From: an uncultured Alistipes sp. | GTDB taxonomy: Bacteria > Bacteroidota > Bacteroidia > Bacteroidales > UBA932 | Direction: 5' to 3' | Length of the DNA: 34,824 bases | Assembly (NCBI GenBank): GCA_900544195.1 | Contig: UQUJ01000029.1 | Coordinates: forward strand, 1-34,824 | Part shown: positions 32,354-34,824 of the stretch, piece after piece | How positions within the stretch are numbered: the first letter of the stretch is position 1 | Layout of the letters: the number at the start of each line of letters is the position of its first letter | Program-made: the position numbers and the translations under genes | Notes under the pieces: model-generated | Databases searched by the model: none | Seen by the model: the letters and a program-made list of their open reading frames with translations, nothing else | Told to the model about the DNA's origin: nothing

Positions 32354-32367
32354 TATTATTGTATTAT
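32354..32367. promoter_or_regulatory. Candidate operator half, promoter-spacer copy (TATTATTGTATTAT)
   Basis: This 14-mer lies inside the -33 to -7 spacer of the operon promoter and is the exact inverse of 32284-32297, 56 bp away. The two sites bracket the -7 box and start point, a layout expected for repression or DNA looping. A/T-rich chance similarity cannot be fully excluded. Confidence 0.5.
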
Positions 32368-32387
32368 CGCGCAGAAAAAGCGTAAAC

Positions 32388-33539
32388 TTATTGACGAAAA
32401 GCGCAATTTTTCTGTCTGTACTCCTGAGGTGAGCAACCTTTCATCTTTCTGAATATACGGGAAAAGCTGCCGTTGTCTCCGAACCCTACCTCATCCGCGA
32501 TTTCGGACACAGGCCGGTCGGACGTGAGCAGAAGGTGGGCGAGATGCTCGACCCGGCATTTAAGAATATATTGATAGATGGTGGTCCCCGTCTCTTTCCG
32601 GAACTTGGTCTCAACGCTTCTTCTGGACAGCGGGACAAGTTTCAGAATGCCGTTTATGTCAAGATTGGTGTTGTAGTTGGAATCAATGAAGGCCACGATC
32701 TTCGCGACATTCGGATCCTTGATGTTGTAGATGCAGCTGGACTGCCTCTGCACGACTTCCACAGGGGTGATCACGACATTGAACGGCTGCCGTGTACTGT
32801 TCATGATCTGTCTGTGCAGCAGTGCGCAGGTCTCGTAGCCACCACGCTCCACGTCGAGTTCCACAGAGGAGACAGGTGGGTCGGAGATGCCGCAGAGCAA
32901 CTCGTCGTTGTCAACTCCGAGGACTGCGATATCTTTTGGAACGCTCAGACCGGCCATGTTGCATGTCTCTGTTATGTAAAGGGCATGCGCGTCGTCGCAG
33001 CAGAACAACGCCACCGGTTTGGGCAGGTCTTCAAGCCATGAGAGAACCTTGCTTCTGTCGAAGGTCTCTCTCGGCTCGACATTGAATGAACTGAAATTGT
33101 TGCCCTTTGAAGCCACAGCCTCCCGGAACCCTTTACAGCGTTCTTCCGACCATATGATGCTCCGCACCCCGAAGAACGCATAGTTGGTGAACAGTTTCTT
33201 TTGGAAATATTCCGCGGCGAGCTGCCCGGTGCCGACATAATCACCTGTAAGGTTGGAGTACACGTCACTTCTTGTCCTGTTGTTCTGCAGGACGATCGGT
33301 ATGTTCAACTGGCCGAGAAGTCCTACCTTGTCCTCGTCGCACCGTCCGATGATGGCGTCGGCATTCCATTTCTTTGCCCATTCCATGACCCACTCCTCGC
33401 GTCCGTTGGTTCCGCGAAAGTCGGACGGAATGCGGTAGAAAAGCCATGGACCGTTTTCCTTCGAGTATTTCATTATGCCCCGGAGCAGTTTCCGGTCAAA
33501 TTCGCTGGCGCAGTCGATCAGTAATATTACCTTGATCAT
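32388..33539 (-). CDS. XylR-like transcription regulator (periplasmic-binding-like sensor + AraC HTH)
   Basis: 383 aa from ATG 33539 (MIKVILLIDCASEFDRKLLR); ATG 33566 is upstream, but it would leave only a 7-nt leader from the predicted start point, and the homology starts at MIKV. Residues about 1-270 are a LacI/ribose-binding-protein-like sensor: LLRGIMKYSKENGPWLFYRI, NADAIIGRCDED, IPIVLQNNRTRSDVYSN, VALFCCDDAHALYITETCNM and VPKDIAVLGVDNDELLCGIS. Residues about 280-383 are an AraC-type double helix-turn-helix (ILKLVPLSRRSVETKFRKET; PVSEIADEVGFGDNGSFSRI). This is the XylR architecture, sensing a sugar and activating neighbouring catabolic genes. It points towards the operon, and the operon promoter begins about 40 nt after its stop. 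Confidence 0.9.
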   Translation of the reverse strand: MIKVILLIDCASEFDRKLLRGIMKYSKENGPWLFYRIPSDFRGTNGREEWVMEWAKKWNADAIIGRCDEDKVGLLGQLNIPIVLQNNRTRSDVYSNLTGDYVGTGQLAAEYFQKKLFTNYAFFGVRSIIWSEERCKGFREAVASKGNNFSSFNVEPRETFDRSKVLSWLEDLPKPVALFCCDDAHALYITETCNMAGLSVPKDIAVLGVDNDELLCGISDPPVSSVELDVERGGYETCALLHRQIMNSTRQPFNVVITPVEVVQRQSSCIYNIKDPNVAKIVAFIDSNYNTNLDINGILKLVPLSRRSVETKFRKETGTTIYQYILKCRVEHLAHLLLTSDRPVSEIADEVGFGDNGSFSRIFRKMKGCSPQEYRQKNCAFRQ

Positions 33540-33576
33540 GTCATGTTGTGGAGTCGGAACATTCAAAACAGCTTCT

Positions 33577-33607
33577 CAAATATACGCAAGTTTATGAAAC
33601 GTCGCAA
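33577..33607 (-). promoter_or_regulatory. Promoter of the XylR-like regulator gene
   Basis: On the minus strand TTG (complement of 33605-33607) is followed after about 20 nt by TATATTTG (complement of 33577-33584), matching the Bacteroidota consensus. Transcription would start near 33573, giving a 34-nt leader to ATG 33539. A small palindrome, GTTTATGAAAC (33590-33600), lies in the spacer and could be an operator. Confidence 0.5.
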
Positions 33608-33636
33608 CTCTCCGGCACAAGTATTTCCGCAGGACT

Positions 33637-33667
33637 TTTGCCGAACCGATGATTTTTTGTAACATTG
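33637..33667 (+). promoter_or_regulatory. Promoter of the LacI-family gene
   Basis: TTTG (33637-33640), a 19-nt spacer and TAACATTG (33660-33667) match the Bacteroidota promoter with one mismatch in the -7 box. The predicted start of transcription is only a few bases before ATG 33674. It is divergent from the XylR promoter, about 30 nt apart at the -33 boxes, so the two regulators could influence each other. Confidence 0.5.
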
Positions 33668-33673
33668 CAGGAT

Positions 33674-34735
33674 ATGAAGAGATCCATGTCAACAATAAAC
33701 GATGTCGCCGAGGCTTCCGGAGTCACCATCGGCACGGTTGACCGTGTCCTGCACGAAAGGGGAGAGGTGTCGGAAAAGACCAGGGAGAAGGTCCTGAGGG
33801 CGGTAAGGGAACTTGGCTACAAACCCAACGTGTACGCTTCCATGCTTGCCAGAAACAAGTCGCACAGGATTGCCGTCATCATGCCGAGGTTCAGCGCCGG
33901 CGAGTTCTGGGATCTGACTCATTCCGGAATAAGCAGGAGTGCGGAATATGCCGGACGCTTTTCCGTGGACATTGTTGACTACCTTTACGATCAGTATGAT
34001 GTGGATTCTTTCCTGTCGGTCTGCCGTGAGGCCATTGTGGATAATTGCTCGGGCGCCGTCATCGCCCCCATGTTCCTGGATGCCACGCGTGATGTCGCCC
34101 GGGGGATGGAGAAGGCTGGTCTCCCGTACATTATCCTTAACACGAGCGTAGGTGGAGTCAGTGGTCATCTGGCCTATTATGGCCAGCCCATCTATGACAG
34201 CGGGGCGTTCTGTGCCGATGTCTTGATGTCCGGCTCGTCCCCTGAAAGTCGGGACACGGTGTACATGGTCCGGATAGAGCGCGATGTGAAAGGCCTTTCC
34301 GATCCTTCAAAGGAGAGGAGAAGAGGCTTCATGGATTATCTTTCGGCCCGCTTTCCCGACACGCAGGTCAGAAATGTTGTGATAAACCCCAACAATCCCA
34401 CAGAGGCGCGCTCCGTCATGGATCTTGCTTTCGAAGGAATAGGGAAAAGCGCCAACATCGTGACACTGAACTCAAGAATATACCTTGTCGGCGACTTCCT
34501 TAAGGAGCGTGGACTCAATGGCTTGAATGTTATCGGCTTCGATGTCTTGGAAAAGAATATCTCGGCTCTCAGGGATGGTTATGTGAAGTACCTTATAGCC
34601 CAGCACTCAGACCGTGAGGCGATGGACTCTGTCATCACCTTGACGGATTTTCTTGTGTTCGGCAAACATCCTCACTGCCAGGACAACTTCAGCTCCGTTG
34701 ACCTGCTTTCCCGCTACAATTATCGTTTCTATTGA
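33674..34735 (+). CDS. LacI-family transcription regulator
   Basis: 353 aa from ATG 33674 (MKRSMSTINDVAEASGVTIG); a TTG nine bases earlier lies in the -7 box. The N-terminal LacI helix-turn-helix is STINDVAEASGVTIGTVDRV plus SEKTREKVLRAVRELGYKPN, where the hinge begins. The sensor domain (about 65-353) is of the ribose/sugar-binding type: SHRIAVIMPRF, LPYIILNTSVGG, GAFCADVLM and LNVIGFDVLEKNISALRDG. The '-TVDRVLHERGEVSEKTREKV' form is typical of the group that senses sugars or inositols in Bacteroidota. It is divergently placed beside the XylR gene, so it may respond to a second component of the same glycan or regulate genes to the right, outside the window. Confidence 0.88.
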   Translation: MKRSMSTINDVAEASGVTIGTVDRVLHERGEVSEKTREKVLRAVRELGYKPNVYASMLARNKSHRIAVIMPRFSAGEFWDLTHSGISRSAEYAGRFSVDIVDYLYDQYDVDSFLSVCREAIVDNCSGAVIAPMFLDATRDVARGMEKAGLPYIILNTSVGGVSGHLAYYGQPIYDSGAFCADVLMSGSSPESRDTVYMVRIERDVKGLSDPSKERRRGFMDYLSARFPDTQVRNVVINPNNPTEARSVMDLAFEGIGKSANIVTLNSRIYLVGDFLKERGLNGLNVIGFDVLEKNISALRDGYVKYLIAQHSDREAMDSVITLTDFLVFGKHPHCQDNFSSVDLLSRYNYRFY

Positions 34736-34744
34736 GCTGCTCAA

Positions 34745-34816
34745 GTTTCGCATTTGCGAAACACCTATATTCTTCACTGCTTGCAGTGAAAGCAAGTCCC
34801 TCCCCCGAGGGGAGGG
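34745..34816. repeat. Three tandem short hairpins after the LacI gene
   Basis: Three perfect 8-bp hairpins follow one another: GTTTCGCA-TT-TGCGAAAC (34745-34762), TTCACTGC-TT-GCAGTGAA (34773-34790) and CCCTCCCC-CGA-GGGGAGGG (34798-34816). They begin 10 nt after the lacI stop. A terminator would need one; three consecutive stems with 2-3 nt loops look like an engineered-style array of folds such as a REP-like unit or structured RNA. The window ends just beyond. Confidence 0.7.
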
Positions 34817-34824
34817 ATTTAGGG

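Noticed and set aside
1..34824. tRNA or rRNA genes
   Set aside because: None recognised by eye on either strand; a dedicated scan would be decisive.

Overview
The window looks like a chromosomal segment of a Bacteroidales bacterium (Bacteroidota). The evidence is a SusC/SusD polysaccharide-utilisation locus with 11-21 nt gene spacing, promoters of the Bacteroidota type (-33 TTTG/TTG, -7 TANNTTTG), a ParC-type topoisomerase with a long acidic N-terminus, and an RluB-type pseudouridine synthase with a Gly/Arg/Ser/Tyr-rich extension. Base composition looks moderately GC-rich; one gene at 2248-3513 is visibly more AT-rich. I cannot name the genus.

Layout. 1-247: truncated transposase OrfA-like gene (-). 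468-1394: divergent shikimate dehydrogenase aroE (+), converging on a DUF2721-like membrane protein (1691-2086, -); two long hairpins with the same loop octamer in opposite orientation lie between them. 2208-3593: an AT-rich AAA/DUF4143-type ATPase gene bracketed by two 34-bp palindromes that are direct copies of each other (33/34 identical). 3671-4480: SpoU-type RNA methyltransferase. 4631-4870: a 240-bp element with 22-bp perfect terminal inverted repeats and internal hairpins, with no gene. 4930-6480 lysS (-) and 6656-8389 recJ (+) are divergent. 8390-9004: decayed DNA with a NADAR-like gene fragment. 9005-9610 aroK. 9733-17056: housekeeping run on the minus strand, in transcription order exbB, exbD, tonB-like, rluB-like, era, parC. 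17057-18066: about 1 kb with a promoter, a possible 28-aa leader ORF and hairpins.

18067-32285 (minus strand) is one long co-directional catabolic operon: MFS sugar transporter, nagA, nagB, GH20-like hexosaminidase, TIM-barrel-like lipoprotein (possibly GH18-like), susC, susD, BACON/surface-binding lipoprotein, uxuA, SDR-type mannonate oxidoreductase. Most gaps are 11-27 nt or short overlaps. The set predicts binding and import of an N-acetylhexosamine-containing glycan, release of HexNAc, conversion to fructose-6-phosphate, and parallel use of a hexuronate through mannonate to 2-keto-3-deoxygluconate. Upstream are a XylR-like AraC-family regulator (32388-33539, -) and a divergent LacI-family regulator (33674-34735, +). 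The operon promoter at about 32341 is bracketed by a 14-bp inverted repeat that is a good operator candidate. Three tandem short hairpins close the window.

The signals least explained by ordinary annotation are the palindrome-flanked ATPase cassette, the twin loop-matched hairpins, the 240-bp inverted-repeat element, and apparent enrichment of the hexamer GAATAT across the window.
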